Positions 62,109 to 64,000 of a stretch of DNA of 64,000 nt are shown piece after piece. This DNA is from Lineus longissimus (taxonomy: Eukaryota > Nemertea > Pilidiophora > Heteronemertea > Lineidae). Position 1 is the first letter of the stretch, and every line of letters starts with the position of its first letter. Location of the stretch: the NCBI RefSeq assembly GCF_910592395.1, contig NC_088324.1, forward strand, positions 11,496,953 through 11,560,952, written 5' to 3'. The notes under the pieces are model-generated. The model was not told where the DNA came from, made no database searches, and worked only from the letters and a program-made list of their open reading frames with translations. The translations under genes were made by a program, and so were the position numbers.

Positions 62109-62584
62109 CAGGGCCGTATTTAGAGGGGGGCAGGGGGGGCAGCTGCCCCCCCTGTGGAATAAATGTTGAAAAAAAAATGTTCAGACCGTAATAAAAAGAC
62201 AAACTAATCTTAGCCATAGCTTTACCAGCATGATAGCAGCATATGGCTAGCAGATGTTATCAACTCAGGTGCAACCCTTATAATCTGACCAGTCCAGTGC
62301 CCTGACCCTAGTATTCTATTCTGACAGAGGAGTTTCATACAAGTCATATAGTAAAATCCCTAGTCTTCTTTCTCATAAAAGTGGTCCTTTTTTAGAGTAA
62401 AAGTACTGTTGATTCACACTTCCAAATGCCAGGTAAATGCCATTTCAGACCTTTTATTTTCAAATTTTTCCGGGGGAGGGCCCCCAGACCCCCCCCCGTT
62501 CGGATGCGCCTGCGGCGCATGCAGATCGCCTTCGGCGATCTATCCCACTGCCCCCCCTGGACAAAAAAGTTAAATACGGCCCTG
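62109..62584. mobile_element. Short terminal-inverted-repeat element (hAT-like ends)
   Basis: Begins CAGGGCCGTATTTAGAGG and ends TTAAATACGGCCCTG, inverted repeats of about 15 bp. It is flanked on both sides by GGTTC (62104-62108 and 62585-62589), a likely target duplication. Total 476 bp, too short for a transposase, so non-autonomous. The inside has G- and C-runs next to the ends and two hairpins: one around ATGCGCCTGCGGCGCAT, and GATCGCCTTCGGCGATC. CAGGG/CCCTG ends suggest hAT, though hAT duplications are usually 8 bp. Confidence 0.75.
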
Positions 62585-62651
62585 GGTTCCATTTCCCGGC
62601 TCCTGATATCGTTGTCGAAGGACAACAGTTTCGTAGGCTAGGTGCTCTTGC

Positions 62652-64000
62652 CTAATCAAACTCCAGGTCCAAATACTTTTTCAATCTGTTAGGCAAAGGC
62701 AGCTTTTCTATACCATTAGGCAGGGAGAAGGATTTATGCAGCTGCCGTCTGATATTGCAGCGGCAAAGATGCTGCAATTCGGCGGGATCTTTGTGTCGTC
62801 TGCTTGGGATTATTTCCCGCCATGATGGATGTGATGGTTTGTACATGTTGTCCGCCAAGCGGTGCTCGAGGCGCTTCATGCTGATTCTTTCAGCACTGCG
62901 GCAGATGTATCTGAAAACCCGGGATAAAGATATCAATATTATCACATTAGCCCTGTAGACTGCGGCAATCGTGATCGGTACACATACAATCCGGACGCAT
63001 TGGACCGGCCTCGTCCTGTCGCCGCCCGCCCATAAGGAGATTAATCCAATAAGGTTGAAGCATATATGGACTGCCCCGGGAGCGAGTTTTTTTTTAACAG
63101 GTAGGTTCGTACCATTGTGTACATTGACCGCCAATCAGAGCTCAGTAACTTCGCCTGACGTCATCAAGTAAGAAACGCACGTGTTGTTAGTCAGTAAACA
63201 AGATCAGCGATATATGAGTTCGAATCTCGGAAGGACCCAAACAATTATGCACTTTTTGTTTTTATTGCTTTTTTTTCATTTACTTAATTATTTTAATAAT
63301 AAATTTAATGTACACAATGGTACGAACCTACCTGTAAAAAACCTCGCGCCCCGGGAGTCTAATAGCCCCCGGGAACAAGCCAACATGAAGTGGTCTTGTT
63401 CCCACCTTTCGGTTGTGACTTTGTCCTCTAGTATTGGTTTGAGATCAACACAATGAAAAGTATCAAACACCCGGAATCGAACACCATGTAGTCTCTCTTC
63501 TTGTGATCATACAAACTAGTTCTGTTCTCATCACAGTTACCGGTACTAGAAACTGATTTTCCTTACTGTAAACTTTTTTCCACATTTTCATGGTCATTCT
63601 CCGTGGTGTGGACGAAGTATAAAGATGTCAGCAGCACCTCCAGGCAGTCGCTGAACTGGTGACGGGCATATGGCAATTCTGTCCTCGCGCCGTGTCGGAG
63701 GAGAAGGAGCACTATGGCCGGTTGGCGGAACCTAAAAAAGCAACAACAACGGTTCACTTCAACTGGCCAACCCAGCATGGCCATTCCCGTGACTGGTCTT
63801 AATGAGGGGTACATGGAGAAGGAAGAAATTATCTTGCGGAACAGTTAATGCTGCGCAAATCTAAAACTGAAATATTTTTCATAAAACAACAAAGGCCTAT
63901 CATAAACATGTTCTTCTTACCGACAAGCTAAGGCCAGTGGCGTTTCCTCTCCCGCCATGTAGGCGTCAACCAGACGCATTTTCCCGTCTCTCGTCTCAAC
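62652..64000 (-). CDS. Ankyrin repeat and SOCS box protein, C-terminal exons (partial)
   Basis: Minus-strand exons are 64000-63921 (cut by the window edge), 63731-63567 and 62910-62652, all GT-AG with matching phase 2. The first two encode the end of an ankyrin array (GEETPLALACRFRQPAIVLL, LRHGA). The last exon ends in a SOCS box: BC-box LQHLCRCNIRR for elongin B/C binding, and LPLP for cullin-5 binding, finishing KKYLDLEFD. ASB proteins are substrate receptors of cullin-5 ubiquitin ligases. The long linker between the last ankyrin repeat and the SOCS box differs from most ASBs, so the subfamily is not assigned. The N-terminal ankyrin repeats lie beyond the right edge. The last intron carries a TIR element. 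Confidence 0.88.
63074..63355. mobile_element. MITE-like element with about 50-bp inverted ends in an ASB intron
   Basis: The left end runs CCCCGGGAGCGAG, a T-run, then CAGGTAGGTTCGTACCATTG. The right end is its reverse complement with a few differences (CAATGGTACGAACCTACCTG to CGCGCCCCGG). About 280 bp in total, with no room for a transposase. No clear target duplication was defined. Confidence 0.8.

Noticed and set aside
63181..63500. TTCGAATC-type tRNA B-box word near 63218 and TCGATTCC on minus near 63476
   Set aside because: No A-box or cloverleaf could be built around either; no tRNA gene is supported in the window.

Overview
The window is animal nuclear DNA. Genes are broken into many short exons with GT-AG introns (about 150 bp to 6.6 kb). 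Gene density is low, and there is no sign of operons or ribosome binding sites. The families present (EMI/EGF protein, ankyrin-SOCS box protein, RFamide-type prepropeptide) are metazoan. Compact genes, frequent ACATGTACATGT-like simple sequence and short inverted-repeat elements suggest a marine invertebrate, perhaps a lophotrochozoan or basal deuterostome. The sequence alone does not fix the phylum. All exon models come from reading frame, splice consensus and intron phase by eye.

Left part (1-18.6 kb): QTRT1 exon 1 (minus) sits head-to-head with a complete DOLPP1 gene (plus, eight exons, 249 aa). DOLPP1 has a long 3' UTR reaching an AATAAA near 6034 and containing a perfect 20-bp hairpin. 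From 8165 to 18489 lies a multi-exon plus-strand gene, or two tandem genes. Its N-terminal part is basic and Pro/Ser-rich and was not recognised. Its C-terminal part looks like an animal version of the DUF4347 alpha/beta (CHAT/caspase-like) fold, with the usual His motif altered.

Middle (18.6-53 kb): a complete EGFL7/EGFL8-type gene (plus, 21229-31092; EMI, EGF, calcium-binding EGF, coiled coil) is followed by a minus-strand three-exon prepropeptide gene (32654-38014). That precursor ends in a dibasic-flanked peptide with an LRF-Gly-Arg-Arg-Arg tail, so an LRFamide-type neuropeptide is predicted. From 38 to 53 kb there is mostly non-coding DNA, with tandem repeats and two weakly supported gene candidates (minus 47.4-48.7 kb, plus 48.6-51.7 kb).

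Right part (53-64 kb): a four-exon single-pass membrane protein of unknown family comes first. A complete 14-exon gene follows, encoding two copies of an EF-hand pair plus nucleoside-2-deoxyribosyltransferase-like module (604 aa). The window ends with the 3' half of a minus-strand ankyrin repeat/SOCS box (ASB-type) gene. Two terminal-inverted-repeat elements lie at 62109-62584 and 63074-63355, the second inside the last ASB intron.

The best candidates for something little described are the LRFamide precursor, the duplicated EF-hand/deoxyribosyltransferase protein, and the DUF4347-like protein with a substituted catalytic motif.
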